From contig CAMDDL010000009.1 in the NCBI GenBank assembly GCA_945891505.1, positions 23,053-87,052 on the forward strand: a DNA stretch of 64,000 bases, written 5' to 3'. A program made the translations under genes and the position numbers. This document shows positions 18,972-29,057 of this stretch, one piece after another (within the stretch, counting starts at the first letter, position 1; every line of letters starts with the position of its first letter). The DNA is from Maricaulis salignorans (GTDB taxonomy: Bacteria; Pseudomonadota; Alphaproteobacteria; Caulobacterales; Aquidulcibacteraceae). The notes below the pieces were generated by a model. The model saw nothing but the letters and a program-made list of their open reading frames with translations. It was not told the DNA's origin and did not search any database.

Positions 18972-20462
18972 ATGGCTGATGGAAACCTTACCCCGCTCGA
19001 TCCGGCACGTGTGTTGCGCACGGCCCCGCATAATTTGGACGCTGAACAAGCCCTGATCGGGGCTATTCTGGTCGACAACCAAGTCACCAGTCGTATCGGC
19101 GACATGCTGAAGCCATTGCACTTCTATGATCCCGTCCACGGCCGGATCTATGAGACCATTACCCGGATGATCCAAAAGGGCTCACTGGCCGATGGCATTA
19201 CCCTCCACGCTAAGTTCAGCCAAGACGGTGCCTTAAAAGACATTGGTGGCGCAGCCTATCTTGCAACCTTGGTCGATGCCGCCGCCGATCCTGCTGCCGC
19301 TGCGGACTATGGCAAATTGATCTTCGACTTGGCCGTTCGTCGCGATTTGATCCGCATCGGCTCTGAGATGATGGCTGACGCCACAGATCATGAAGACGGG
19401 ATGGAGGGTGGGGCCCGCCTGATCGAAACGGCGGAAAAGAAGCTCTATTCTTTGGCCGAGACCGGCCAACTCAACCAAGGCTTCAAAAGCTTTGCTGCTT
19501 CGCTGGCTGCAACCATCGACATCACTGCAGCGGCCTTCAAGCGGGACGGTCAGCTGATCGGGGTGCCTACAGGCCTGAATGAAATTGACCGGATGTTGGG
19601 TGGCCTGCACAAGTCCGACTTGTTGATCCTCGCCGGACGGCCTTCGATGGGTAAAACGGCGTTAGCCACCAATATCGCCTTTAATGCGGCCAAGCGCTTC
19701 AAGCGTGAGGCACGGCCCGATGGGTCGTTCCAGACAATTGATGGCGGCGTTGTGGCTTTCTATTCGCTCGAAATGTCCGCCGAGCAGCTGACCATGCGTC
19801 TTCTGGCGGATTACACCGCCATCGGCTCTGACCGCATGCGGCGCGGCGACCTCGACAAGGACGAATATGCCAAGCTGCGCGAAGCGGCGATCGATCTGCA
19901 AAGCTTGCCGCTCTACATTGATGATACAGGCGGTCTGTCAATTTCGGCGCTTGCAGCGCGGGCTCGACGGCTACAGCGCCAGCATGGCCTCGACCTCATC
20001 GTGGTGGACTATTTGCAGCTTGTCACCACCAGCGGTTCCAAGCGCTCTGAGAACCGGGTGCAAGAAGTCAGTGAAATCACCCAGGGTCTGAAAGCGCTCG
20101 CCAAAGAGCTACAAGTGCCAGTTATTGCGCTCTCACAGCTGTCGCGTCAGGTGGAAAACCGCGAAGACAAGCGGCCGCAATTGGCCGACTTGCGGGAATC
20201 GGGCTCGATCGAACAAGACGCCGACGTGGTGATGTTCGTGTATCGCCATGCCTATTATTTGGAGCGCCAAGAACCTAAGCCCGGCACGACGGAGCATTTC
20301 CAGTGGCAGGAAGAAGTCAGTGAGATGCGCAATATTGCAGAAGTCATTATCGGCAAACAACGCCATGGCCCGATTGGTAAAGTCCGTGTCGGCTTCCAAG
20401 CCGAACTGACCAAATTCACCAACCTCGATTCCACCGGGCGTTACGAGAGCTTGGATGACTGA
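18972..20462 (+). CDS. dnaB: Replicative DNA helicase
   Basis: A 496-residue DnaB hexameric helicase. The N-terminal domain (PHNLDAEQALIGAILVDNQ) is followed by the RecA-like ATPase with Walker A AGRPSMGKTALATNIA (about residue 221), VAFYSLEMSAEQL, Walker B LDLIVVDYLQLV, SQLSRQVENREDKRPQLADLRESGSIEQDAD and an Arg-finger region. The stop overlaps alr by 8 bp; the dnaB-alr-radA order is common in this class. Confidence 0.98.
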   Translation: MADGNLTPLDPARVLRTAPHNLDAEQALIGAILVDNQVTSRIGDMLKPLHFYDPVHGRIYETITRMIQKGSLADGITLHAKFSQDGALKDIGGAAYLATLVDAAADPAAAADYGKLIFDLAVRRDLIRIGSEMMADATDHEDGMEGGARLIETAEKKLYSLAETGQLNQGFKSFAASLAATIDITAAAFKRDGQLIGVPTGLNEIDRMLGGLHKSDLLILAGRPSMGKTALATNIAFNAAKRFKREARPDGSFQTIDGGVVAFYSLEMSAEQLTMRLLADYTAIGSDRMRRGDLDKDEYAKLREAAIDLQSLPLYIDDTGGLSISALAARARRLQRQHGLDLIVVDYLQLVTTSGSKRSENRVQEVSEITQGLKALAKELQVPVIALSQLSRQVENREDKRPQLADLRESGSIEQDADVVMFVYRHAYYLERQEPKPGTTEHFQWQEEVSEMRNIAEVIIGKQRHGPIGKVRVGFQAELTKFTNLDSTGRYESLDD

Positions 20463-21543
20463 TCCAGTCTCAGGCCTCCCACGCCGCAGTAAGCTGAAGA
20501 TTGATTTGGGGGCTTTGGCCCGCAATTGGGCTTTCTTTGCCGAAAATGCCCAAGGGGCAGAATGTGCTGCTGTGGTCAAAGCCAATGGCTATGGCTTGGG
20601 GCTAGCTGAAGTGGCGCAAAGCCTTGCTGATGCAGGATGTAAAACCTTCTTTGTCGCCCATGCGTTCGAAGGGGATAGAGCCCGCCAAGCGTTGGGCCCT
20701 GATCCAGTTATCTATGTCCTCAATGGCGTGATGGCTGACGAGGTTTCGGCGTTCTTGGCTGGCAACTTGCGCCCTGTCCTAAACGATGTAGAGCAAGTCC
20801 ACTTGTGGGCAGAGGCTGGCTCAGGACAGCCTGCGGCTTTGCATATCGACACGGGCATGAACCGCTTGGGCCTTAGCGAAGAAGATATCGACCGCGCTGA
20901 AGAGACGATCTTCACCTTGAACCTTTCGCTGATCATTAGCCATTTGGCCTGTGCCTCCGATCCTCAGCACCCCAAGAATGGCATGCAACGTGATGCCTTC
21001 GTGTCGCTCGCAGCGCGCCTGCCCGCAGCCCCTTTATCCCTTGCCGCTTCGGCAGGGATTTTGTTGGAAGGCGATTTTTGCTTTGATTTGGTTCGGCCCG
21101 GCATTGGCCTATATGGCGGCGGCCCGTTTGACCAAGACCAGGTCCCCCTAGAACCAGTCGCAACGCTAGAAGCGCCCATCATTCAACTGCGCAGTGTCGG
21201 GCCGGGTGACACCATCGGCTATGGCGCGACTTGGCAGGCGGATCGTCGTCGCACCATCGCAACGGTGGCTTTGGGCTATGCAGACGGGTTTCTGCGGTCA
21301 GGGTCCAACCGTGGTTTTGCCATTTTGGGTGGGGCGGTCTGCCCAATTGTTGGACGCGTCTCGATGGACTTAATCACGCTGGATGTTACGGGTGCCGGCG
21401 CGGCCGCCAAAGTCGGGGCGATGGCGCAATTCCTCGGTCGTGCTGCCCCTCTCGACGCCCAAGCCAAAGCGCTCGACACCATTCCCTATGAAATACTGAC
21501 CCGGTTGGGAGATCGCTTTGAGCGCTCCTATTTGGAAGATTGA
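20455..21543 (+). CDS. alr: Alanine racemase
   Basis: A 362-residue PLP enzyme making D-alanine for peptidoglycan. The PLP Lys lies in AAVVKANGYGLG (Lys42), the second catalytic Tyr in GYGATW, and HIDTGMNRLGL and RPGIGLYGG are present. The start codon is inside the dnaB 3' end (8-bp overlap), so translation is probably coupled; radA follows 6 bp later. Confidence 0.96.
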   Translation: MTDPVSGLPRRSKLKIDLGALARNWAFFAENAQGAECAAVVKANGYGLGLAEVAQSLADAGCKTFFVAHAFEGDRARQALGPDPVIYVLNGVMADEVSAFLAGNLRPVLNDVEQVHLWAEAGSGQPAALHIDTGMNRLGLSEEDIDRAEETIFTLNLSLIISHLACASDPQHPKNGMQRDAFVSLAARLPAAPLSLAASAGILLEGDFCFDLVRPGIGLYGGGPFDQDQVPLEPVATLEAPIIQLRSVGPGDTIGYGATWQADRRRTIATVALGYADGFLRSGSNRGFAILGGAVCPIVGRVSMDLITLDVTGAGAAAKVGAMAQFLGRAAPLDAQAKALDTIPYEILTRLGDRFERSYLED

Positions 21544-21549
21544 TTAGCG

Positions 21550-22977
21550 ATGGCAAAGTCGCAATCCGTTTTTGTCTGTCAGTCCTGCGGGGCCGCCCAT
21601 GCGCGCTGGCAAGGCCGCTGCGAAGCCTGTGGGGCTTGGAATACCATCGTTGAAGAAGCCCAAGAAAGCCCACAAGCGGTTAGCCCCTCCGCTCGGGCAC
21701 GCGGTAAAGGTCCGGGTCTTGCGTTTCAAGCCTTGGACGGCGTCGCGCAGGCCCCGCCCCGGCTTGCGACCGGTATTGGCGAATTCGACCGTGTGTGTGG
21801 TGGTGGCTTGGTAGAAGCCTCTGCCATTCTGGTCGGAGGTGATCCCGGCATCGGCAAATCGACCTTGCTATTACAAGCCGTGGCGGGTGCCGCCACACGC
21901 GGCATCAAGTCTGTCTATGTCTCGGGTGAAGAAGCGATTGCGCAAATCCAAGACCGCGCACGACGGATGGGGATTGAGAAGGCCCCGGTACAACTGGCTG
22001 CGGAAACCCGCCTTGAGACAATCCTCGAGGCGCTTAAGCACGAGAAGCCGCAACTCGCCATCATCGACTCGATCCAAACGGTTTGGACAGAGACGCTAAC
22101 CGCTGCCCCCGGCACCGTAGCCCAAGTGCGTGCGTGCGCCCATGAATTGGTGCGATACGCCAAGAAAGCTGGCACGGCGATCATTCTGGTTGGCCATGTC
22201 ACCAAGGATGGCCAGATTGCCGGACCGCGCGTGGTCGAACATCTCGTCGACGCCGTCCTGCAGTTTGAGGGTGAACGCGGCCATCATTTCCGGATCCTGC
22301 GCGGGCTCAAGAACCGTTTTGGACCTACCGACGAAATTGGTGTGTTTGAAATGGGTGACGCTGGCCTGCGCGAGGTCACCAATCCAAGTCAGCTATTTTT
22401 AGACAATCGTGGCCATGCCCGCCCGGGCAGCGTCGTTTTTGCGGGCATTGAGGGCACGCGTCCGGTTCTGGTTGAAATCCAAGCCCTCGCTTCGCCCACC
22501 GCTTTTGGCGCGCCAAGGCGGGCTGTGGTTGGCTGGGACACCACGCGCCTTGCCATGATCCTCGCCGTGCTTGAGACCCGTTGTGGATTGGCCTTTGGTG
22601 GTCGCGATGTCTACTTGAACGTTGCGGGTGGCCTAAAGATCAGCGAACCAGCCGCCGACCTAGCGGTCGCTGCCGCTTTGGTGTCGGCCTTGTTTGATCA
22701 AGCCTTGCCTGAAGATTGCGTCGTCTTTGGCGAGATTGCGCTATCGGGCGATGTACGCCCTGTCAGCCGCGCCGACGCCCGCCTTAAAGAAGCCGAGAAG
22801 TTAGGCTTTACTCAATCCTTCCTTCCGCGCGCTGCTTCGTCTAACACCACCGCAACCACTTCGAGCCAAACCCGCCGACTCGTGGCAGGGCAATCAGGTG
22901 TGAAGCATCGTGTCATTGCCACGGCAGCTGACCTGGTGGCGACCATCACCGGACAAGAATATCCCGAGACACCCTAG
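21550..22977 (+). CDS. radA: DNA repair protein RadA (Sms)
   Basis: A 475-residue RecA-like helicase/branch-migration factor. It has the N-terminal C4 zinc finger (Cys10, 13, 24, 27), Walker A GGDPGIGKSTLLLQ, the RadA motif LKNRFGPTDEIGVFEM, Walker B PQLAIIDSIQT and a C-terminal Lon-protease-like domain lacking peptidase function in the family. It is close behind alr and 20 bp before cvpA. Confidence 0.97.
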   Translation: MAKSQSVFVCQSCGAAHARWQGRCEACGAWNTIVEEAQESPQAVSPSARARGKGPGLAFQALDGVAQAPPRLATGIGEFDRVCGGGLVEASAILVGGDPGIGKSTLLLQAVAGAATRGIKSVYVSGEEAIAQIQDRARRMGIEKAPVQLAAETRLETILEALKHEKPQLAIIDSIQTVWTETLTAAPGTVAQVRACAHELVRYAKKAGTAIILVGHVTKDGQIAGPRVVEHLVDAVLQFEGERGHHFRILRGLKNRFGPTDEIGVFEMGDAGLREVTNPSQLFLDNRGHARPGSVVFAGIEGTRPVLVEIQALASPTAFGAPRRAVVGWDTTRLAMILAVLETRCGLAFGGRDVYLNVAGGLKISEPAADLAVAAALVSALFDQALPEDCVVFGEIALSGDVRPVSRADARLKEAEKLGFTQSFLPRAASSNTTATTSSQTRRLVAGQSGVKHRVIATAADLVATITGQEYPETP

Positions 22978-22997
22978 TCTCTTTTGGAGCAGTTTGT

Positions 22998-23663
22998 ATG
23001 AACGGATTTGATATCGTCATTCTTGGAATTGTGGCGATTTCAGCTCTTTTGGCGTTTGCTCGTGGTTTTGTGCGCGAAGCCTTATCAATGGCCGCCATGT
23101 TCATCGCTATTTTGGCTGTACTCTGGGGGTTCCCAGTGTTCCGTGAACCCATGCGCGCCTTCATTGATACGGGTTGGCTGGCAGATGCGGCCACCGTCGG
23201 CGGTATCTTTATTCTCGTCTACATAGCCGTGCGCGTTGCGACCGGGCGTATTCATGAATGGATTCACGATTCTGAACCTTTGGGCATTTTAGACCGAACT
23301 GCGGGCCTGCTATTTGGCGTCGCTCGTGGATTTGCGCTGGTTGGGGTTGCTTGCTTGATCGTGACCTCGATTGCGCCGCCTAGTATGTTGCCAAAGTCGT
23401 TTCAGGAAGCGAAATTCTACCCAATGGTGATGCTGACTGCAGACGCCCTCAAACACTTAGCACCGCAGGCCGGACAAGCGGCCACCAATATGGCTCGTGG
23501 CGCCGCCTCAGCCGGTGAAGACCTAGCTCATTCGCGCAAAGGTGATACAGCAAATGTGCTGGATTCATCCGTAGACGGCGAGCCCGTAAAGGCCCAAAAG
23601 GCCCCCACTTGGACGCTTAGTCCATCCAACTCGAAGACCCCTGACCCGGAGAGCGAAAAATGA
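22998..23663 (+). CDS. cvpA: CvpA family inner-membrane protein
   Basis: A 221-residue protein with four hydrophobic helices in the first 130 residues (MNGFDIVILGIVAISALLAFARGFVREA start) and the family motif DRTAGLLFGVARGF. A polar Pro/Ser-rich tail follows. CvpA is linked to colicin V production and envelope fitness in E. coli. As in many proteobacteria it precedes purF, with which it shares an ATGA overlap. Confidence 0.93.
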   Translation: MNGFDIVILGIVAISALLAFARGFVREALSMAAMFIAILAVLWGFPVFREPMRAFIDTGWLADAATVGGIFILVYIAVRVATGRIHEWIHDSEPLGILDRTAGLLFGVARGFALVGVACLIVTSIAPPSMLPKSFQEAKFYPMVMLTADALKHLAPQAGQAATNMARGAASAGEDLAHSRKGDTANVLDSSVDGEPVKAQKAPTWTLSPSNSKTPDPESEK

Positions 23664-25177
23664 ACCCTCAGTGCTATGGGCAAGACGCGCAAGCCGGTAC
23701 GACCGGCGTCGACGGTGATATTGAAGTTTGGCTGGACCCACATGAAGACCGGTTGCGTGAAGAGTGCGGTGTCTTTGGCATCGCCCATAATGCCGAAGCG
23801 GCCGTTCTAACTGCCCTTGGACTGCATGCTTTGCAACATCGGGGTCAAGAAGGCTGTGGCATCGTTACTTTTGACGGAGCCCTCTTCCACAACGAACGCC
23901 ACATGGGACTGGTGGGCGACCACTTCACAGGCCCGGACCTGATGAAGCGCCTGCCCGGGCAAAATGCGATTGGGCACGTGCGCTATGCGACACAGGGCGG
24001 GACAATCCTGCGCAATATCCAGCCTTTGTTCGCAGACCTTTCGGGTGGCGGTATCGGGGTGGCGCACAATGGCAATTTGACCAATGCCCGTAAGCTGCGC
24101 GAGCAATTGGTTGAAAACGGCGCGATTTTTCAATCAACCTCCGATACCGAAGTCATCTTGCAATTGATCGCGCGGTCTCGTGCGCCCCGCATGATTGAGC
24201 GGTTTGTCGATGCGTTGCACCAAATCGAAGGCGCGTATGCACTGGTTGCTTTGACCAATAAAAAGCTGATTGGCGCGCGCGATCCTTTGGGTATCCGTCC
24301 GTTGGTGCTGGGCGACCTCAATGGTTCGCCTGTTTTGGCTTCCGAGACTTGTGCGTTGGACATGATTGGTGCGACATTTGTGCGCGAAATCGAGAATGGC
24401 GAAGTGGTTGTCTGCTCTGAAAACGGCGTCGAAAGCATCAAGCCATTTGGCCAGCGCGCGCCCCGGCCTTGCGTGTTTGAATTTGTCTATTTCTCGCGTC
24501 CAGATTCGATGGTCGACGGTAAGTCTGTCTATGCGGTTCGAAAGCGTATGGGCATGCGTTTGGCGCAAGAGACCAAGGTTGAAGCCGATGTTGTTGTGCC
24601 CGTGCCAGATTCGGGTGTTCCAGCGGCTTTAGGCTACTCAGAAGCCTCAGGCATCCCGTACGAGCTTGGGATCATCCGCAACCATTATGTCGGCCGAACC
24701 TTTATCGAGCCCACCCAACAAATCCGCACGCTTGGCGTGCGGCGCAAGCATTCTGCGAACCGGGGTGTTTTAGAAGGTAAGCGGGTTGTATTGGTCGATG
24801 ATTCCATCGTGCGCGGCACCACATCGCGTAAGATCGTGCAAATGGTGCGCGATGCCGGGGCAAAAGAAGTGCATTTGCGCTCGGCCTCCCCTGCGATCCA
24901 ATGGCCGGACTTCTATGGCATTGATATGCCCGACCGCGAGCAATTGATCGCCGGCCACAAGAGTGTTGCTGAAATGGCTGAGATCTTGGGTGTGGATTCC
25001 TTGGGCTTCTTGTCGGTTGACGGGCTCTATTGGGCGCTTGGTGAAGCCACACGTAACCCCCATGCACCCCGTTATTCTGATCATTGCTTCACCGGCGACT
25101 ATCCAACGCGACTGGTGGATTTCGACCGCTCGCAATCGGATAAGGACCATCAATTGTCCTTCTTGGTTGAAGCTTAA
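23660..25177 (+). CDS. purF: Amidophosphoribosyltransferase
   Basis: A 505-residue enzyme that makes phosphoribosylamine from PRPP and glutamine, the first step of purine synthesis. The N-terminal glutamine amidotransferase domain has EECGVFGI, in which Cys36 becomes the mature N-terminal nucleophile after propeptide removal. A PRPP-binding motif VVLVDDSIVRGTTSRKIV follows. Conserved HRGQEGCGI and RYATQGG are seen. Coupled to cvpA (ATGA). Confidence 0.98.
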   Translation: MNPQCYGQDAQAGTTGVDGDIEVWLDPHEDRLREECGVFGIAHNAEAAVLTALGLHALQHRGQEGCGIVTFDGALFHNERHMGLVGDHFTGPDLMKRLPGQNAIGHVRYATQGGTILRNIQPLFADLSGGGIGVAHNGNLTNARKLREQLVENGAIFQSTSDTEVILQLIARSRAPRMIERFVDALHQIEGAYALVALTNKKLIGARDPLGIRPLVLGDLNGSPVLASETCALDMIGATFVREIENGEVVVCSENGVESIKPFGQRAPRPCVFEFVYFSRPDSMVDGKSVYAVRKRMGMRLAQETKVEADVVVPVPDSGVPAALGYSEASGIPYELGIIRNHYVGRTFIEPTQQIRTLGVRRKHSANRGVLEGKRVVLVDDSIVRGTTSRKIVQMVRDAGAKEVHLRSASPAIQWPDFYGIDMPDREQLIAGHKSVAEMAEILGVDSLGFLSVDGLYWALGEATRNPHAPRYSDHCFTGDYPTRLVDFDRSQSDKDHQLSFLVEA

Positions 25178-25198
25178 GCACCCATAGCGAGAACATCT

Positions 25199-25948
25199 AT
25201 GACCGATACGAAAGTCGTCCTTGTAACCGGGGCAAGCCGGGGCATCGGCCGTGCCGCAGCCTTGGCCTGTGCGCGGGCGGGCATGCAAGTCATTGCCACA
25301 GGCCGTGCACAAAAAGCACTGGAAGACTTGGATGACGAAATTCGGCGTGTGGGAGGCCTGCCTGCCACCATCGTGCCAATGGATTTGACCGACTTTGACG
25401 CGATCGACCGTCTAGGCGGGGCGTTGTTCCAGCGTTATGGCCGCTTAGATGGTATGATCCACGCTGCGGCCCATTTGGGCGAGCTGACCCTTGTCGCCCA
25501 TGCGACACCGCGCATGGGTGAGCAAATGATCGCAACCAATCTGACGGCGAGTTGGCGCTTGATCCGTTCGATGGAGCCCTTGTTGATCCAAGCGCCTGCG
25601 TCACGGGTGATTTTCTTTACCTCAGGCGTTGCCCATCACCCACGCGCCCATTGGGGCCTTTACGCGGCAACCAAAGCCGGTGTCGAAGCGATGGCCAAGT
25701 GTTGGGCGGATGAGATTGAGTTTAAGAAGGTGGTCGTCACCGTTCTCAATCCAGGTGGCGTGGCGACCATGATGCGCAAGAATGCGTTCCCGGGCGAGGA
25801 TCAAGCCACCCTCCCCCAGCCTGAACATCTCTCCAGCCTGATCCTTGAATTGATGAGCGAGAGCCATACCCAAACCGGGACCACCGTGCATTTCCGTGAG
25901 ACGGAGCACTTTAAGGCTTGGCAAGCGGCCCATCAGCCAAACGCTTAG
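25199..25948 (+). CDS. SDR family NAD(P)-dependent oxidoreductase
   Basis: A 249-residue classical short-chain dehydrogenase. Cofactor motif TGASRGIGRAAALACARAG, catalytic Ser in VIFFTSGVAHHPR and YAATKAGVEAMAK (Tyr and Lys). The substrate is not evident; it resembles the YciK-like group often found near purF in alphaproteobacteria. It starts 21 bp after purF, likely the last gene of that operon, and converges with der. Confidence 0.88.
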   Translation: MTDTKVVLVTGASRGIGRAAALACARAGMQVIATGRAQKALEDLDDEIRRVGGLPATIVPMDLTDFDAIDRLGGALFQRYGRLDGMIHAAAHLGELTLVAHATPRMGEQMIATNLTASWRLIRSMEPLLIQAPASRVIFFTSGVAHHPRAHWGLYAATKAGVEAMAKCWADEIEFKKVVVTVLNPGGVATMMRKNAFPGEDQATLPQPEHLSSLILELMSESHTQTGTTVHFRETEHFKAWQAAHQPNA

Positions 25949-25962
25949 AAGAGAAAACGTGC

Positions 25963-25990
25963 CGCGAAAATCTATTTCAGATTTTACGCG
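25963..25990. terminator. Stem-loop between SDR gene and der (putative bidirectional terminator)
   Basis: CGCGAAAATCT, a 5-nt loop, then AGATTTT and ACGCG: an 11-bp stem with one bulged A, A-rich on one side and T-rich on the other. It lies in the 49-bp convergent gap, so it could end both transcripts. Confidence 0.45.
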
Positions 25991-25997
25991 CGAGGCT

Positions 25998-27653
25998 CTA
26001 GCGCGTCTTCTTATTGGCCCGTGAGGCGTTCTTGCCTAGCTTCTTGCCGCCGGTCGGGATGCGGGCTTTGGGTGCAAAGGTAGCGCTTCTGGGCTTGGCT
26101 GGTTTTGGCTTTTCAGCCGCCTTGGGTGCGCGGTCAGACTGTTGGGCGTGCTTAGAAGCAGCCTCACGATTCTTGCGCGACAAATTAGGCCGCCCGCTCT
26201 CATCACCCGCATACGGGTTCTTCGGCGCGCGCACCATGAAGCGGATCGGTACCGCTGGCATATCAAACGCTTTGCGAATGCCATTGACCAGATAGCGCAC
26301 ATAGGTATCGGGCAGTTGTGCGGCGCGGCTTGCCAGCAAGACAAAAGTCGGTGGGCGGGCCTTGATCTGGGCAATATAGCGCGGCTTCACACGTCGACCG
26401 TCCACGGCTGGCGGCGGTTGTTTGGTCACCACTTCCTTCAGCCAGTCATTGAGGTCGCGTGTCTTCACACGGGCATTCCAGTCTTCATGCACGTCGAGCA
26501 CAGCGGGCATCAACTTCTCAAGCCCGCGCCCAGATAAGGACGAGATTGGCACCAGTGGCGCCCCCCGCGTCTGTGGTAGGACTTTATCAGCGCGCTCTTG
26601 CAAGACGGCCAAGCGGGCTTGTGTGTCTTCAACCCGATCCCATTTTGCCAACACATAGACAAGGCCACGGCCTTCGCGCGCGACCAGATCGGCAATCTGC
26701 AAGTCTTGCTTCTCGAACGCCTCGTCGGAATCCATTACCAAGAGGCAGATCTCGGCAAAACGAATGGCGCGCAGCGTATCGGCGACCGAAAGGGTCTCAA
26801 GCTTTTCTTGTACTTTGGCCTTACGCCGCATCCCGGCGGTATCAACCAAACGCACAGGTCGTCCATCCCAAACCCAGTCCACACCAATGGAGTCGCGCGT
26901 GATCCCGGCCTCTGGGCCCGTCAACAGGCGCTCTTCGCCAATCAGCGCGTTGACCAAAGTAGACTTACCCGCATTGGGCCGACCAATGACTGCGATGCGC
27001 AGCGGCAGATTATTCTCGCTCGCTGCCACGTCGGTAAAGCCTAAGCCTTCCAGGTCTTCATCATCTTCGACAAATTCGCCCGTTTGCGGGATTTCGTCTT
27101 CAGCCTCTTCCTCATCCTCAAACTCATCAGGCACCACAGGCGCAGCGGCCCGATCCCCCATGAGGGCAAGAATTGCGGAATAAAGGTCGGACATCCCCTC
27201 GCCATGCTCGCCAGAGATGGGTATCGGCTCGCCAAGGCCCAGACCATAGGCTTCAATCACGCCCCCGTCCGCCAGTTTGCCCTCAGCCTTATTAGCCGCC
27301 AAAATGACTGGCTTGCCAGAGCGACGCAAAATGTCGGCAAAGACTTCATCGATAGGTGTGATCCCTGCCCGAGCATCGACCAAGAACAAGCACAAATCAG
27401 ACTCTTGAATACCGGCTTCTGTCTGAAGGCGCATGCGCGCTTCAAGGCTTTCATCCGCCGCTGTTTCAAAGCCAGCCGTATCAATCAAAGTCAGGTCGAG
27501 ATCGCCTAGCCGTCCGCTCGCTTCGCGACGATCGCGGGTGACACCTGGCGTATCATCGACAATAGCTAGCTTGCGCCCTGCCAAGCGATTGAACAGGGTG
27601 GACTTGCCAACATTGGGCCGACCAACGACCGCTATTTTAAGGGGTGCTGCCAC
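25998..27653 (-). CDS. der: Ribosome biogenesis GTPase Der (EngA)
   Basis: A 551-residue double-GTPase that assists 50S assembly. Two G domains ([11 protein letters not shown] at residue 9 and GRPNAGKSTLV at about 220) are joined by an acidic linker, with DTAG and N/TKxD-type motifs in each. The KH-like domain (IKARPPTFVLLASR) is near the end. It exceeds the E. coli protein by about 60 residues through a Lys/Arg/Pro-rich C-terminal tail, which may contact rRNA. The start is GTG, directly behind bamB (3-bp gap). Confidence 0.97.
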   Translation of the reverse strand: MAAPLKIAVVGRPNVGKSTLFNRLAGRKLAIVDDTPGVTRDRREASGRLGDLDLTLIDTAGFETAADESLEARMRLQTEAGIQESDLCLFLVDARAGITPIDEVFADILRRSGKPVILAANKAEGKLADGGVIEAYGLGLGEPIPISGEHGEGMSDLYSAILALMGDRAAAPVVPDEFEDEEEAEDEIPQTGEFVEDDEDLEGLGFTDVAASENNLPLRIAVIGRPNAGKSTLVNALIGEERLLTGPEAGITRDSIGVDWVWDGRPVRLVDTAGMRRKAKVQEKLETLSVADTLRAIRFAEICLLVMDSDEAFEKQDLQIADLVAREGRGLVYVLAKWDRVEDTQARLAVLQERADKVLPQTRGAPLVPISSLSGRGLEKLMPAVLDVHEDWNARVKTRDLNDWLKEVVTKQPPPAVDGRRVKPRYIAQIKARPPTFVLLASRAAQLPDTYVRYLVNGIRKAFDMPAVPIRFMVRAPKNPYAGDESGRPNLSRKNREAASKHAQQSDRAPKAAEKPKPAKPRSATFAPKARIPTGGKKLGKNASRANKKTR

Positions 27654-27656
27654 GAC

Positions 27657-29057
27657 TTATCGGACAGCCACGACAACGCCGTCTTGGGAATAGAAATACA
27701 AGGTCCCATTGGCGATGGCTGGTGGCACGAAGATCGGTGCTTTGGCATCGCGCGTGAACAGGGTTGTCCCATCTTCTGGCTTCACCACTTCAATCTTGCC
27801 CAAAGAAGAGGCGAGAACCAAACGTCCACCGACCATGACAGGGCCAGTCCACGAGATTAGGTTCTTTTTCTTCTTTTCATTCCGGTAGCTGGGCAGTTGG
27901 CGGGTCCATTTGATCCCGCCCGTTTTGACATCCATCGCGACCAATTCACCCGTCGTTGAGACAACGTAGACAAAATCTCCCGCAACCCAAGGCGTTTGGA
28001 TGGAAGCAATCGGCTTTTCCCAGACCCGTGTGCCCGTGCGCAATTCGATGGCCGCAAAGGTACCCGATTGGCTGGCAGCAAACACAAGGCCGCCTGCCAC
28101 AACTGGACGCCCGGCAATGTCATTGATGGTTGAAAGCGAGTTGGATGAGCCCGCGCGGGTCAAGGCCTCAGACCACAGTCTGCGACCATTGGCTGCCAGA
28201 TAAGCAATCACTTCGCCAGAAGCAAAAGGTGCAACAAGGGTTTCACCAACCAAGGCTGGGCTTGGGCTTGAGAGCATGCGGGCAGGCTCTGTAATCGCTG
28301 ACTGGGTCCACTGAACGCGACCTGTTGCTGCTTCAACCGCAAACAATTCACTGTCGTTGCTGGTCACGAAAACCCGGCCACCACCGGCCAAGGGGGAAGC
28401 GTGAATCGGCGAACCTGCATCAATGCGCCAAGTTTCTTGACCTGTATTCGCATCGAGGGCGACGAGATTGCCAAACCCGGTTGCCGCATAGACCTTGCCG
28501 TCGCCAAACGCGATGCCGCCGCCAATGGCGGTGCTTTCATCGCGATTGAAGAAGCGACCACGTGCCTTCGAAGCTGGAACCAGCGACTTGCGCCAAAGCT
28601 CGCGGCCATTGGCCTGATCCACCGCATGGACCGTGCTTTTGGAGTCGAACACAAATAGCTTGCCATCGGCGACGATTGGCGTCGCAGTGATCGCACCACG
28701 GGCACCAGCACCTTGGCCAATCTTCTTGCGCCAAACAATCGTCAATGGCCCAGTGCCCGCTACATTTTGAGGCGCATTGCTGGCCACACCGCCTGCATTT
28801 GGCCACGATTGCAGGTCCTGCGCCTCTGGCACGGTTATAGCCACACTTTCGAGCGCGGGGTCCTTGGTGAGTTGTTCTTCAAGGCCTAGAACCGAGATAC
28901 GCTCTTTATCTTCGGCAATGGCGGTTTTTTCCCGATCTCCGCCAAATGGCCACAGGCTTGATGCCCGGTCTTGTAGGGAGGCGCAGCCCGAAACCAACAC
29001 CAAAGCGCTGGTGGTGGCGAGGCCGAGGCTGCGTAGACGGCGCGACATAAAGGTCAT
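27657..29057 (-). CDS. bamB: Outer-membrane assembly lipoprotein BamB-like (PQQ beta-propeller)
   Basis: A 466-residue lipoprotein. Basic start, hydrophobic stretch and lipobox VSGC (Cys25), then a chain of PQQ-type propeller repeats (for example GKLFVFDSKSTVHAVDQANGRELW and GKVYAATGFGNLVALDANTGQETW). The location between the YfgM-like TPR gene and der is the conserved yfgM-bamB-der order, which supports BamB, the scaffold protein of the BAM complex. The ATG overlaps the previous stop (ATGA). Confidence 0.9.
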   Translation of the reverse strand: MTFMSRRLRSLGLATTSALVLVSGCASLQDRASSLWPFGGDREKTAIAEDKERISVLGLEEQLTKDPALESVAITVPEAQDLQSWPNAGGVASNAPQNVAGTGPLTIVWRKKIGQGAGARGAITATPIVADGKLFVFDSKSTVHAVDQANGRELWRKSLVPASKARGRFFNRDESTAIGGGIAFGDGKVYAATGFGNLVALDANTGQETWRIDAGSPIHASPLAGGGRVFVTSNDSELFAVEAATGRVQWTQSAITEPARMLSSPSPALVGETLVAPFASGEVIAYLAANGRRLWSEALTRAGSSNSLSTINDIAGRPVVAGGLVFAASQSGTFAAIELRTGTRVWEKPIASIQTPWVAGDFVYVVSTTGELVAMDVKTGGIKWTRQLPSYRNEKKKKNLISWTGPVMVGGRLVLASSLGKIEVVKPEDGTTLFTRDAKAPIFVPPAIANGTLYFYSQDGVVVAVR